Assembly (NCBI RefSeq): GCF_000003815.2
Contig: NC_049989.1
Coordinates: forward strand, 16,696,157-16,744,855
Direction: 5' to 3'
Origin: Branchiostoma floridae
Taxonomy: Eukaryota > Chordata > Leptocardii > Amphioxiformes > Branchiostomatidae
DNA length: 48,699 nucleotides
The stretch's first letter is position 1. The number at the start of each line of letters is the position of its first letter. A program made the position numbers and the translations under genes. This document shows, piece after piece, positions 34,601 to 46,060 of the stretch. The notes under the pieces are model-generated. The model made no database searches. It had not been told where the DNA came from and saw nothing but the letters and a program-made list of their open reading frames with translations.

Positions 34601-37600
34601 CCTTCAAAGTTAGCCTTGGGCAACCAACAGGCAGGTAAAAACAGTGCTTCACCGCAATAAAAGTAACATAGGGTTAAAAACCGACCTGTAGATGGAATTG
34701 CAATTGGGCATCCTTCACGTTCTTAAGCTGCTGCTTAGGGGAAACGTCTATCGAGTCGATATCGATGATTTCCATTTTAAAAAGATGTACAGATGTGTCC
34801 AGATCGGGTAGATTTCCAACAGGCAGAATTTGAAACAGACGGGAAACTGTTTGTGCTACCACTAAAGAAAAGTAAAAGTAAATCAAGATCATAAATGTGA
34901 TTAATAAAATTATAATAATCCTAGTGTCATGGTACATATGGAATATGGACACTTTTCAAGTGAGACAAGATCATACGTTACACAATATCAACACACAAAT
35001 TTCAGTTTCAGTATAAAGTGGCATATAATATCAACTATCATAATTCCATCAGGTGCCATTATACCGCCACTTCAAAAAAACGTTAGTATAGAGGTCTTTC
35101 CAAGATTGTCTTGAACACCGAATGTTAAATATCCTAAATGTAAAACAATTCAGATATTAAGGTGTTGAAGACAATCTTGAGAAGGCCTCTATAACTGCGT
35201 TTTTTTGAGGTGGCGGTATAATGGCACCTGGTTGAATTATGCTAATGTATGTTGAATTTATATACAATTAAAAACAAACACTAACACTGGATTTTGTCTG
35301 ATAATGCAATACACCCAATAAGAATACGAACATTTTATTCTATACAGCATTCCTCGAGGTCAATTAAATATCTTAAACCTTCTTTTTGTATACCCTTCTC
35401 ACCTTCATTTAAAGTCTCCATCGTTGGTATTCTCGTCCCCTGAGATGCTCTGATGAGTTCAGAAGACATGCTGAAAAGTTCCACACCTGCTTCCTGTTGA
35501 AAAGATAGTATTACGTAAAATTATTGTTATGTGTATCAAAGTATACAAATTATAAAAAAGGATTAAAAAATATTTTCCCATCATGCGGTAAACACGTGAC
35601 GCACTCTAATTGGTCGAGGCATTATTACCCAACAGACAACCGAAAACAAGAATCAAGCTTGGTACGGCCGGATCATCCGGTCATATTGTTTTGGCCTACG
35701 TGACTAATTTTGACATGATACCTCTTTCACGTCGTATTTTGCGTCCTACTATTCGGCTAAGATTCCACAAAGTGTATAAAATCATTTTCCGCGTTGTATT
35801 TGGTGTCCTTTCATTAAGCTGGGATTCCACAAAGTGTAAAACGCTTTTTGCCGGAAGGAAAAAAGCTAAGAATAAGCCATATCATACCAGTTCGATGGGA
35901 AAAACAGATGAACTGTTAGTCAGGTGCAGAAATGGGTCGAGCTGGAACAGGTTTTCGATTTCTTCCACGACGGTTTTCACACTTTCCGATGAAGTTTCTT
36001 CCTTTAACAATTGCTCCACTCGAATTGTCATACGTTGTATCTTAAAAAGAACAAAAAAAAGGTTTCAGGAACTTAAAAAAGAGCTTATTTTCGTATCTGC
36101 AAAATTAATATATGACAAAAAAAATCATTAGACGTAAATAATACTGAATCCACATAAAAAAATGCCTTGTAAGGTAAACTTTTTATTACCATTTGAAGAA
36201 GACTTAGAGCAGTCTCAGATGTGCGGTACTTTATGTCATAGCCGCTTGCTAAAAGGGGAAAAAATCAATAAATAACATGAGGTGCATTTTTAGCAAGACA
36301 TCATACTCTTTAATATCTGTATCTGTATAGCAGATCCTTTAACAAACAAATACAGTAGAAGCCATTTAATTGCACATTGATTAACGCTCATTTTTGTTAA
36401 TTGCACGAAATTCACTGGCAAATTAGCCGTGCAGTTGAGCGGCTTCTACTGTACAACAAATACAGACATGTAAAACATGTCAAAAAAGGAGCAAGCAACG
36501 TGTAGTGTCAAGAATAGGGATATATTCGTAACGTTAAGTGTGGTGCGGGTATAGGTAATTCGCAGAAGGGAAATTCATCTGAGAAAAATGTAGGCCTTTC
36601 TTAGAATATTCGCAGTTACTAACATCACGTAGTGCTTCTTTCAACCTACCGGGTAACGTCGCAGAGGTTACCAATGTATCAGTTTGGAGCTGAATATCTG
36701 CAAAACAGAAATATGTGTAAAATAAATTATACAACAATAATTAATGTCAGATATTGTTTGGAAGCTGCCATGACAATAATCCATTACCATGTTGTTGTTT
36801 TATGTCATATTCCATGCCTGCTCTACTCTTGATCTCAATTATTAATATCAAAAATTTAAAGCCACTAGTATCTTGAACGTTTGTTGGTGCACTCTTGCTT
36901 ACATTATAAAAATGAAATGTAACAGCCTATTCAATCTATAAACAGACTTTACTTTTAAATGTGGCAACTTGAGGTCAGCATGCAATAGAGAAAGTATAAG
37001 ATTATTTTTTTTTTATTTTAGCAAAGAAATCCAGTAACAAAGGTAGTGCACTCCTACTTTGCACATTTATGAGGCAGAGACATGTTACACCTACGGTGAC
37101 CTACCTGTTGTAGCAGACATCGTTGTTGTTTCTAACGGCCCGAAATGAAACCTTTTCAGGTCTGTCGTAGAATCTGTACGGGAAACATAGACCGATTCAG
37201 CAGGTTAGCAGGAAAAACATTGGAATATAATATCATGGGTAGATAAATATTACTGCGTAAAACCATTATTGTTTCATGTCACTTCAAATAAATCACAATG
37301 TCGACTAGTAAAAGTTTGATTGGTCATAATGTAGATAAGTACCCTTTTCTGATTAAGATGAGAGGTAAATGACAATTTACACAAAAACTTCCAATCTCTA
37401 GCATTTAATGCATCCTAACTAGCCAATGTTACCGGAATTAGGCAGTTGATATATATGTATATATATACAGTCAAATGTTGACGTATCACCTGATATAGGC
37501 GAAGTATGTACTTGGTTAAACCAGAACGCGTCTGTGGTTGAAAAACTGATGCCCGATGGTGTTGGTGCTGCTGTTATTGTTGTTGTAGCTGAATGCGTGG

Positions 37601-40600
37601 TTTTCCTCATTGAATAATCAGCTACGACTGTAAATACAAGAGACATTTCTTTTGTTACAATTTATATACATAATTGTTGATTTATCTTTAAAAATTGTGA
37701 TAAATTCTATCAAATTTGAGTGATAGACCGTGTTTTCTCCCCTACGCAATCATGATGTTTGATGTGATCTGTAAATAACAAGTATAAATAAGTAGAAAAA
37801 TCTACCTGAAAGTGTGCTACCATGGGTCTCAACTGCGTCACTGCTCCCGTACATGCTGACGGCTGTAATCCGGATGGTGTACTTAGTGGTTGGGTCCAGC
37901 GCCGTTATGTTGAAGGCAGTTAGAGTTTTGGGCACGCTGCAATGTTAAAACATTTGACATCTTCACTTTATTTTCTTTTTTTTCTGAAAAAATACAGTTC
38001 CGACTTAAACCTTTTTTTAATTGAAAATGTCAACAAAGACATATTTCAATAAAAAATGTCTACACAGACATTAGAGACTAAAGCTTTATATGTAAATATT
38101 GGAATATGAATTTCATAAAAAATATCTGCCCTTATTTACTTCAAAATATTTGAACTGAGATTGTATTTTTATTCTATTATGATGGTTATTACAATTTTGA
38201 GCATTTCTTTGATACCCAAGTCCAACCATGGCCTCTGTTTTTGCTGAATACTAGCACAGATTTCCATAACGAATGTTCAAGGATTTGAAAGTCACGCCAT
38301 ACGAACATAGTAGACACATTTTAATTTCGTGGTGACAGATCTACTCACCTGAAGTGCATCTCATTTTGGCTTGCAGCTCGTACTACTTCAAGTTGATATG
38401 AGATAACTACTGCTATTGGTGGCGTCCATTTCACATACACCCACAAAGCTGAAACTTTGTGAACTTTGAAATCAGATGGTGGATCTGTGCCTGGAAAGTG
38501 AACGTATAAAATCAGATGACGGATTTCTGTGAAAGGAAAAAAATATTAATATTTATCTTTATTTACAAGACCCCCTCCCTCTACTCCTATGGCGACGATT
38601 CTAAAGCTAAGGGCACAACCCGACGAACGTGGTCTGTGTGCTATCGGGCTGCGGATTCGCCCCCCGTACGTGCCAGTACGGGCGACGCGCCTGCCCTGTA
38701 CAACCGTAACTGTAAAGCCAAGGTCGCAGTGTGATCACCGCCAACTGAAATGTCGACCTCAATGTAGTGTCAAATTTTCAAGATCTTTCTCTTGTTGTTT
38801 CTGTCCTGATGCATTCGATGGAAAGGCTATGCAATCCGTCATTGAACATGTTGTATGTAATCAGACACATTATTATGACGTTCATCTGTGTTGGAAGAAG
38901 TCATTATTGAAATAGTTGAACTGTAATTTCCAACACCAAAATTGGACTCATCCAAATTTCCGACTGCACATCATCAGTCTTTGTCAAGGAATGAACAATC
39001 CACTGCTGTCAAATATCTACATATCATCTACACATTATCCTTTGTGTAAATATTTGATGCTCTACTTTTACCTGTGGTTCCAGTTGTGGTTATCGTTTTA
39101 CTCCGCCCAAACTGACTGACAGCCGTCAAACTGAGGACGTATTGAGTGGCAGGGACCAGGTCCTGGATCACATAGTTATTGCTATAACCAGGGAGGGTGA
39201 CAGTTCTTGTGGACCTCCGTTTTCGTTGTTGTCCTAAACTGCCTATCTTTAGTTCGTATCCTATGAGCTTGGCAATTGGTTGGGTCCAAAACAGGGTGAA
39301 TCTACTGTCATGTATGTTGTCCACAAATAGACGAAATGGAGGGTCGGTCTCTGTGAGTTGAATACGAAAACAAAAAGTCATGTTTATGAAATTTATGTTT
39401 TTAGCAAAACAGTTGGAAAAAATATCCATTATAACCACAGATGGGGTTTGGTCGGCAATTACATACAAATTTAGTGAAGGGAAGAATTAAATCAAGCAAC
39501 AGGCGAATTGACAGTATTAGCATAAAACAACACAGTGACAGGGGGGTCATTATCTCATACCCGTTTATGACTGTCTCTTGCCACGTGTCTCGTCACGTTG
39601 TAAGACGAGATATGCCGGGTTGTTAAAAAGACAGAGCGCGTCTCTAAAGCATCCCAGGAAGCGAAACATATTTGTTGTTTGCAATTGTAAAATCATCAAG
39701 TGCACTAACCTGTTATCATTGTCACGTCTGCTTGTGGTCCCTGGAAGAACTCGCTGATGCAGCTTACCGCCACCACGTACTCTGTAGCAGGAACGAGGGA
39801 AGTAAAGGCAGCCGACACAGCTGACTGGGGAAGATGCCGTGAAGAAGCAACGATCATAGTTTCCTTGTCTGTCAGCCACACCTTGTAGCCAAGCACCAGT
39901 GTTCTAGTAGGCTTCGACCAACGGACAACTACCGACTCACGGCTAGCCTGACTGACGCTGATGTTGGTGGGAGATGGGAGCTCTTCAGGTGTAACAAGGG
40001 ATAGAAATCGGTTAAAAAACAAATAATGTATTCTTTCTTTCTCACATACACATCAGATTTTATCAAACGTTTCATGTATTATCTTTCGTCAATGATTGTA
40101 ACTGATGAATGGTGACGTCTAGTCGTTTGAGTAACCAAATTACTGTGAATAAAGATCACCTATTTGTCTATCCTTCAATGGTACGTGCAATAAATGTTGT
40201 CATTGAAGCAATAATGTTTAAAATTGCTAGTGACTTCTTAAAAATGCTGCCCAATTTCTTAATATTTTCTTAGGATTATTTGTTCTAGCAAAATTCAACA
40301 AAAATTGAAACAAGATAGAAATATGGGGATCTATTATTTAAAGCTAAGGGCACAACTCGCCGTATGTGCAATTTGTCCGTACGTTTCTCGGGGGTCACGT
40401 CCGTCATGTATTTCTGAAATCTCTTAGGCTGTACAGGGCAGACACATCTACCGTACTGACACGTACGGAGGAGGGGCGTGGCGAATCCGCAGCCCGATGG
40501 CATACATAATTTTGCCTGGACGTACAGTTCTACGGCTTGTCTGTGTGCTCCAAAGCCGTCGGATTCCCAACGAGTTCGTACGGAGGCGGTACTTACCACT

Positions 40601-43600
40601 TACGGATTCCAAAAGATTGCCCACGTTTTGGCACGTATATAACACGTATTTGCACGTACTGCGGGTTGTGCGGCGATCGCACTGCGACCTGTCTACGACC
40701 TAAATTCGCTTTCTATACTAACATCGCTACATTATTTACTCACTAGTTATGCACTCTATGCTGACGTTCGCACTATCATTCCACAATCCAAATGCACGAA
40801 CTGTGAGAGAGTACTGCACCCCGCTGAACAAGCCGGGTATTGTTGCGTTAGTGTCCCCGGGACTTCGGACATGTCTCTTCGCGTAAGGCTGAAAGAATCC
40901 TACAAAAGAATTGAAATTATTCTCATTACAAGGAAACCATTAAACATTTTTTTGTTCATTCCCTGTATCATTACCTTATTTTCTTGAATAATGCACCTTT
41001 CAATTTTTTTCAATATCCAGCAGGTGTTTCCAGTTGTTGCCGAAGAGTTGATTACTTATTTGTGCTATCCCTGAGTTATTCAGTTTTATGGTACAATCCT
41101 ACATTTGTGTTCGTGACATTTTCTAAATGAGGGGGTGCGTACTTTAATAATGTATCATGTATCAAAGTTTGTATGGTTGCTGTTGATCATGAACAACTGA
41201 GTGGATTATCCTTGGCAACATTTCAAAATTCACATGGAACATACAAGGCTGAACAACTTGAACATGAACAAACTGATATCAACCTTCTACTTAGTGGTTT
41301 ATCCTTCCTGTCCAAAAAAAGCAAATAGAAATATTTTTACTTTGAACTAAACATATATGGTTGATTCAAATTAATTCACACCTGATTGTAACTGCTTACA
41401 TTTGACTTTGTTTTGGATGATGCTCTTTGATTGTGAACTACATAATTTGACATTTTTTCTTATTCGCACTTGTATATGTCATTGTCAGTTTTTATTCCTT
41501 TATTTTTGATGGTGAAGCTAATATTAGCATCAAGGGTCATTCGCCTCTGTGTGTCCTGTACCTTTGATAAACAAACATCCGTTGCTTAAAACCTACATCT
41601 TCTCCGCAAGGAGGGAGTGGACAGATGATCTACGCAAGCCTGGTCGAATCTCGTGTTCTCTCGCGAGATCGAGACTAGGCCATTCTCCGTGACCAAGATG
41701 TGCTCTCAGACATGGGAAATTTGGAGGTACGTACTCTACCTTTAAAATTGTCACTGTTGCATCCATGGAAGAAGATTGATAGTAACTTACCATGTGTAGG
41801 TATGTAGATAATTTCGTATCCAATGATGTCATGGACTGGCTCAATCCACGTGATAGATATTGAAGTAGTTGTGATAGTTGTACAAGACAGTTGTGAAACC
41901 GGACCAAAACCTGTTGTTAAAAGAAATCATGAATTACTTACAGTTAATCCCAAGCTCATATATGTGTGCAATAACTACAAAAAACTACAACAGAGTGACG
42001 GAAACACTATCCTACATGACCTTATTCCAAACCATGACATCGAAAAGCGGTATTTTATAATGAGGCCATATTTCAATACATGGATGATATTGTGATGCAA
42101 GCGCGCGAATAGAAAAAGGTTTTCCTTAACAATGACCTTCAGTATAAATTCTATGTTGTCAGGAAGGTTGGAAATGGGACTAATCACACATACACGTAGT
42201 ATAGCACACCAACATACTAGTGGCCCTGCATCTGGTTAAGAAGCTAACATGCACCTTTTTTGTTGGGGGCTAAAAGTTTATGCGCACGCGGATGTCCATA
42301 TAATCAAATTGACTTGGCCTTAGCATCAGAATCCGTTCAACAATACACCGTGCATGCCTTTTAGTGTTAATTCTCAGCTTAACATCCCATAATTGAAATT
42401 TTCACTTGTGAAGAATATTAGACCGAAGTTAGTATCAAAAGAGCTATCAAAAGTTCCGATGTAGTACCTTAGAAAGCTAATAGGAGGACCATTAATTTCC
42501 ACAACCCTATGAAGCTAACAAATATCATAATTAACTATCAATAGATTAACGACTGTTCCCTGTCAGGAAACAAGCATACAGTCATACAGCACAGAAAACA
42601 TAACCTTCTTGGTAAAGGTGATCAAGTAGAAAATGTACTATAAAAGCAGTCCTTGGCAATGCGTTAGACTCCTACCTGTACAAGTCAAACGGTCCGCACG
42701 TAAGCTGTAACCAGTCGCGCAGTAACAGTTAAAGCTTCCGATGGTGTTGTTACAGAACTGATCACATCCTCCGCTTGCAGTGTCACATTCATTAATGTCT
42801 GAGGAAAGGTATGTTTAATTATTTTCCTGTTACAACATTTTGGCCAATTAATATATCCATTATGTGACGGCCATTTTGGATTTGCTGGGGTCATCCGGGG
42901 TCATTGCACCAAAACGAGGCTCGACTGTCTCCATTGATTTTATGCTATATTATAGGTAAGCCATCTTCAGTGGTAGTTTTGCCCCTCTAACTTGAAATGC
43001 TGCAGAGTATGTGTAGAAACTATTGCCTTGTACATTTTGAATTCCAGTTTGGCATTTAAAAAAAAAATTTCCACAGTTTTTGGGTAATGAGTTGATAGTC
43101 TGTTTGCCAAACCCCATTTTTGGCATGGTATATCAACTTTTTTTTTACACTAATAACATTGGTTGGGAAAATATCATAATATGCTGTGTTTGTAGCTAAA
43201 CTTTATCTTATATTCTACTGATATCGATAAATGTCTTCTTACCAGAACATGTAAAACCGTCAACATCCAGTGCGTAGCCGGTGTTACAGAAGCACTCAAA
43301 ACTACCGACGGAGTTGTTGCAAATATGAGAACATCCACCATTTGCTGTGTCGCATTCGTTTATTTCTGTATGATGAAGAGAATTGCATTATATTTATCAA
43401 TTTCATGGAACCATTGCAAAGCCTCTTTGCAAACAATGATAACCCAAACGTACACACCTGAAATATTGAAACATTTCATCTTGAACAAATATCACTATGG
43501 AATTTAGTTGATCAATTATATGTACTGTATGTGAATAGCCTCCTTCAGTTAGGAAAGATTGTGGCTTAACGTACATCTAATTAAATTCTCTCCATGTACA

Positions 43601-46060
43601 ATACCATTTCTGTACAAAGCTCAACAGGGAAACAAGACATAGAAGAAGCAGAATGTTAGAAATACAAAAGTTAACGTACCATCACATGCAAAACCGTTCG
43701 CATTCAATACGTATCCAGTGCCACAGACACAATGAAAACTCCCTATGGTGTTGCTGCAATTCTGCTGGCAGCCTCCATTTGCTGTTCCGCATTCATTAAT
43801 ATCTGAAATGATGCAATATTAAAATAAACAAAGAAGAGATATACTAGCACATGGTGATTAAAAGGCACGGTCGTTAGTGGCCGGCCCTGGTTTAAAAAGT
43901 TGACATGTACGCTAATGGAAAGAGTTGCATCTTTTTGATATGACGTTAAACCGTGGTCCAAAGGTAAAATATGTCAATACTCTCTTTCCGTTTATTGAGT
44001 TCGTTTTATCACTTTTAAACATGTCATCATCATACGCAATCTCAAATTCTATATAGATTTAAAGTTAATTGACAATATATATCAATTTGACTTTTTTTTA
44101 CTTTTTTGACTTTAATGAGATCCACATTTAGCTGACAACATTATCAATGAGGTACAATGTGGTTCCTACCGTCACAAGAGACCCCATTGTCATTTGAGGA
44201 GTAGCCAATTTCACACGAACACTGAAAACTCCCAACGGAGTTGGTGCAGGTCTGTCCACAGCCACCATTTGCACTGAAGCATTCATTCACGTCTAGAAAA
44301 CGAAAGACAAAATGAGAAGAACGTGCCAATTACACATCAATTCAAATTAAAAACTAAATATATTCTAAATGGAGTTGCTAAGCATTTACAACGTTATCAT
44401 AAAATGAAAATAGACATTTTAGATAATAAATCAACGTACTAACATTGTTATAGCAAATGTATTGGCATTGACTTGTTCTGCCAGTTCATTCAAATTGCGA
44501 TGTCGAAAGTGGGTGTTACTGGAAACGTCCGAAATTAATATCCGTATTAAATCCTTTCAGAGATTTGTCTTTTATCTGGACGTCGAATATGTTTGCATCG
44601 AGTTAATCCAGAAAGTGTTAAATCCAGAAAGATATATCCTTACCGTCACATGCTAGTGCGTTAGCATTTAGGTTGTAACCGTTCAAGCAGGAACACTGGA
44701 AGCTCCCAATGCTATTATTGCAGGTCTGGTCACAGCCGCCGTTTGTAGAGGCACATTCATCCACGTCTGCGTTGTCAACATACAGTGTACAAAATTCAAC
44801 TCACAATAAAGGGTTAATGCCCCGACCGAGGTGTATATGGTGAGATAATCCCTCATCAGGTGCGATACTCATCGAATAAACCACCGAGTGAGCGTAGCGA
44901 CAGGATATGCATCTGCCCCCTGTTTTATGGTGCGGTCCAAAAAGTGGGCGGTATTCTAAAAACCGCACACTTTTAACGTTACGGCCTGATAACCCATAGG
45001 AAATGGGGGCCTCTGATTGTCCAACTCCATCTGGCTATGTGGAAAAAAATGGCATTTTAAAAAAAATTTAAAAGTTTTAAAAATTGGCATCCTTACGTCC
45101 CTCATGTTTTATTCTACAGCTTGTTCTTTTAAATTCAAGTTTTCTTGTTTCCTTTTGTACAGTAAGGCATGTAGTTTGAAAAAATTAAGAAGCACACAAT
45201 CATATCTACAATATGGTTTTTGATATGCAATTAAACGTCATTGTCAATATTTACTTCCGATAACATAATACGGATACTGAGATGCGGTGGAGAGAGAGGG
45301 GGAGGGAGGTAGAGAGAGAGATCAGGGAGAAATTCACAACACAATTTATTGACATCCTTACAAAATCCGTAATATGCATGGAGATGCCTTTGCAAAGATG
45401 AAAGAAGGAACGAACTTTTCGTAATAAAAAGCAATTCATACTCACCGTCACACCCAAACCCATCGGCATTCAGACCATATCCAACATCGCACGAACATTG
45501 AAAACTCGGGATGAAATTCGTACACGTCTGCTCGCACCCTCCATTTCCGGAAGCACATTCATCTACGTCTAAATAGGCAAATCAAAAGCACCAAGATCAA
45601 CACTAATTTCATTACTTACAATTTTATTCACGGGAATATCTGTTGTAGTCTTTGCACACATTGTCAGAACCAGGCTGCTGGACAATTGGAGAAATAGTTG
45701 TGTCGAAGTATTTCTTCTTAAATTTAAAAAAAACGCGTTCTTTCTATAAAAGTTTGCAAAAATCTTAAACTTAAAGAGCAATACAGATCAACGTACAGTT
45801 TTGTTAAATCTGTTGAAAACGATATCAGTTTCAATAACGCTTATAAGAATCCTAACGTTTGTGATAACTTATCAATTGCATGAAAGACGAAGACTGTATA
45901 ATGCGTGTACTTTAAAAGTTATGGGTATGATACTCACCATCGCAATTAAACCCATCGTTGTTAAGGGTATAGCCATTCTGGCACGAGCACGCAAAACTTC
46001 CTATAACATTTGTACACGTTTGCTGACAGCCACCATTTCTAGTGGAGCATTCATTAACGT
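22060..46060 (-). CDS. Polycystin-1-type receptor/channel with EGF and FN3 ectodomain (5' incomplete)
   Basis: Thirty-eight exons join without any phase conflict into 2326 residues plus stop. Exon starts (low coordinates), 5' to 3', are 45938, 45446, 44644, 44170, 43680, 43243, 42676, 41791, 40744, 39710, 39072, 38349, 37806, 37490, 37105, 36650, 36190, 35888, 35403, 34686, 34126, 33231, 32567, 31944, 31213, 30706, 29975, 29531, 27847, 27267, 26733, 26043, 25349, 24332, 23891, 23307, 22750 and 22060. Order: 7 EGF, 4 FN3, Ser/Thr linker, GAIN/GPS, helix 1, PLAT, helices 2-6, extracellular TOP domain, helices 7-11, cytoplasmic tail. PKD1-family proteins act at the plasma or ciliary membrane, usually with a PKD2-type partner. 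No PKD or REJ repeats are visible. The signal peptide and first exons lie beyond the right edge or in unread sequence. One splice donor is GC instead of GT (24331). Confidence 0.9.
22750..25523 (-). CDS. Polycystin gene: TOP domain and channel helices 7-11
   Basis: Exons 25349-25523, 24332-24913, 23891-24121, 23307-23391 and 22750-22988. The TOP domain has [25 protein letters not shown] and [12 protein letters not shown]. Later come [13 protein letters not shown], helices 7 ([20 protein letters not shown]) and 8 ([20 protein letters not shown]), and [16 protein letters not shown] in the helix 9/linker region. Helix 10 and a pore segment with MLLGRFLAKEI follow, then helix 11 ([20 protein letters not shown]). 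The filter position that is Asp in polycystin-2 (LGD) is Arg; its codon is split by the intron between 23307 and 22988. Confidence 0.9.
23541..23643. mobile_element. Near-perfect hairpin element in polycystin intron
   Basis: Arms of about 45 bases, starting AGCCTGGTATCCAGCCGTAA and ending with the complement, are separated by a loop of about 8 bases. TA lies at both borders, so a Tc1/mariner-type TA duplication is possible. No coding capacity. Confidence 0.8.
26043..29682 (-). CDS. Polycystin gene: helices 2-6
   Basis: Exons 29531-29682, 27847-27967, 27267-27451, 26733-26847 and 26043-26257 (about residues 1446-1708). Helix 2 follows [10 protein letters not shown] and ends at AMWYRDEN. Helix 3 is [20 protein letters not shown]. 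Helices 4 and 5 follow RWPKYVAW and include [12 protein letters not shown]. Helix 6 is [20 protein letters not shown] in the last exon. Intron 28 (27968-29530) contains a 1.25-kb inverted-repeat element. Confidence 0.88.
28087..29334. mobile_element. 1.25-kb inverted-repeat element with internal minisatellites
   Basis: The left end AGGTCCCCTCTCACTTGACG and its continuation (about 50 bases) are repeated inverted at 29281-29334 with roughly eight mismatches. TTA borders both ends, a possible 3-base target duplication as in PIF/Harbinger. Inside are about seven 12-base units of the type GCGGCACCGTTG (29068-29152) and three 21-base units with GCGGCACCTCTAGG (29195-29262). No transposase ORF. Confidence 0.75.
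29975..31428 (-). CDS. Polycystin gene: PLAT domain exons
   Basis: Exons 31213-31428, 30706-30866 and 29975-30153. After a basic stretch (KALKRKD) the fold starts with [20 protein letters not shown] and continues [19 protein letters not shown], then [16 protein letters not shown] and [13 protein letters not shown]. This is the standard intracellular PLAT/LH2 module between helices 1 and 2 of polycystin-1 proteins, which binds lipids or partner proteins. Confidence 0.9.
31944..36248 (-). CDS. Polycystin gene: GAIN/GPS region and first membrane helix
   Basis: Exons 36190, 35888, 35403, 34686, 34126, 33231, 32567 and 31944 (residues 736-1260). The first part is helical (GAIN subdomain A-like). 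The 33231-33747 exon holds the beta part, with [18 protein letters not shown] and the PTEELYDD motif typical of polycystins, and a basic RPKRYRR stretch. The GPS is split across two exons: [16 protein letters not shown], then [10 protein letters not shown]. The usual C.CxHLT end is replaced, so the scissile residues are missing. Helix 1 is [19 protein letters not shown] near residues 1233-1252. Confidence 0.85.
35037..35242. mobile_element. Long-hairpin element in polycystin intron
   Basis: Arms of 70 bases or more (CAGGTGCCATTATACCGCCA ... and complement) pair across a central AT-rich 40-base loop, extending outward through ATAATTC/GAATTAT. It lies between exons 35403 and 34861. Looks like a foldback MITE. 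Confidence 0.8.
36352..36452. mobile_element. Short Tc1/mariner- or pogo-like hairpin element
   Basis: CAGTAGAAGCC at the left and GGCTTCTACTG at the right, with TA outside each end, bound about 100 bases. Further inward pairing includes AATTGCAC/GTGCAGTT. CAGT starts and TA duplication fit pogo/Tigger-type MITEs. Confidence 0.75.
36650..37627 (-). CDS. Polycystin gene: Ser/Thr-rich linker exons
   Basis: Three small phase 1-1 exons (37490-37627, 37105-37161, 36650-36697; residues 655-735) are rich in Thr and Ser, for example [15 protein letters not shown] and [10 protein letters not shown]. They fit an O-glycosylated stalk between FN3 and the GAIN region. Because all three are symmetric, any of them could be skipped without changing the frame. 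Confidence 0.7.
37806..41910 (-). CDS. Polycystin gene: four fibronectin type III modules
   Basis: Module 1 is split over 41791-41910 and 40744-40899, module 2 is 39710-39982, module 3 is 39072-39350, and module 4 is split over 38349-38490 and 37806-37936. Residues 288-654, 91-93 per module. Each shows the FN3 pattern: a Trp in strand B/C (ITWIEP, VRWSKP, LFWTQP, VKWTPP), then LxPATxYxxxV or an equivalent ([33 protein letters not shown]). Modules begin and end in phase 1, which allows shuffling and duplication. Modules 2 and 3 are single-exon. Confidence 0.88.
38600..38760. mobile_element. GC-rich interspersed repeat, copy 1 (partial)
   Basis: CTAAGGGCACAACCCGACGA starts a GC-rich block whose interior (CGGGCTGCGGATTCGCC, CCCTGTAC) is the reverse complement of 40432-40502. 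It ends with AGGTCGCAGTGTGATCACC, matching the complement of 40665-40690. It lies in an intron of FN3 module 4. Confidence 0.65.
40340..40700. mobile_element. GC-rich interspersed repeat, copy 2
   Basis: AAGGGCACAACTCGCCGTAT at the left and TGCACGTACTGCGGGTTGTG at the right are imperfect inverted repeats. Internal CACGTACGGAGG-type motifs are repeated. No ORF is convincing. It lies in the intron directly 3' of exon 40744. Confidence 0.65.
42676..46060 (-). CDS. Polycystin gene: seven calcium-binding EGF exons
   Basis: The exons 45938-46060, 45446-45568, 44644-44766, 44170-44292, 43680-43802, 43243-43365 and 42676-42798 are each exactly 123 bases, phase 1 at both ends, and each codes for one EGF module (residues 1-287). 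Each begins with a calcium-binding start such as DVNEC, DVDEC or EINEC. Each has the Asn-hydroxylation pattern CxNxxxxFxCxC, for example [12 protein letters not shown]. Six Cys are present per module. More modules may precede them outside the window. Confidence 0.92.

Noticed and set aside
42840-42960. Possible fragment of a TTAA element (GCCATTTTGGATTTGCTGGG)
   Set aside because: The similarity to the interior of elements A and B is short, with no TTAA ends.
44810-45000. Possible repeat with CACCGAGTGAGCGTAGCGAC
   Set aside because: Looks like a widespread repeat fragment, but no borders or inverted ends could be seen.
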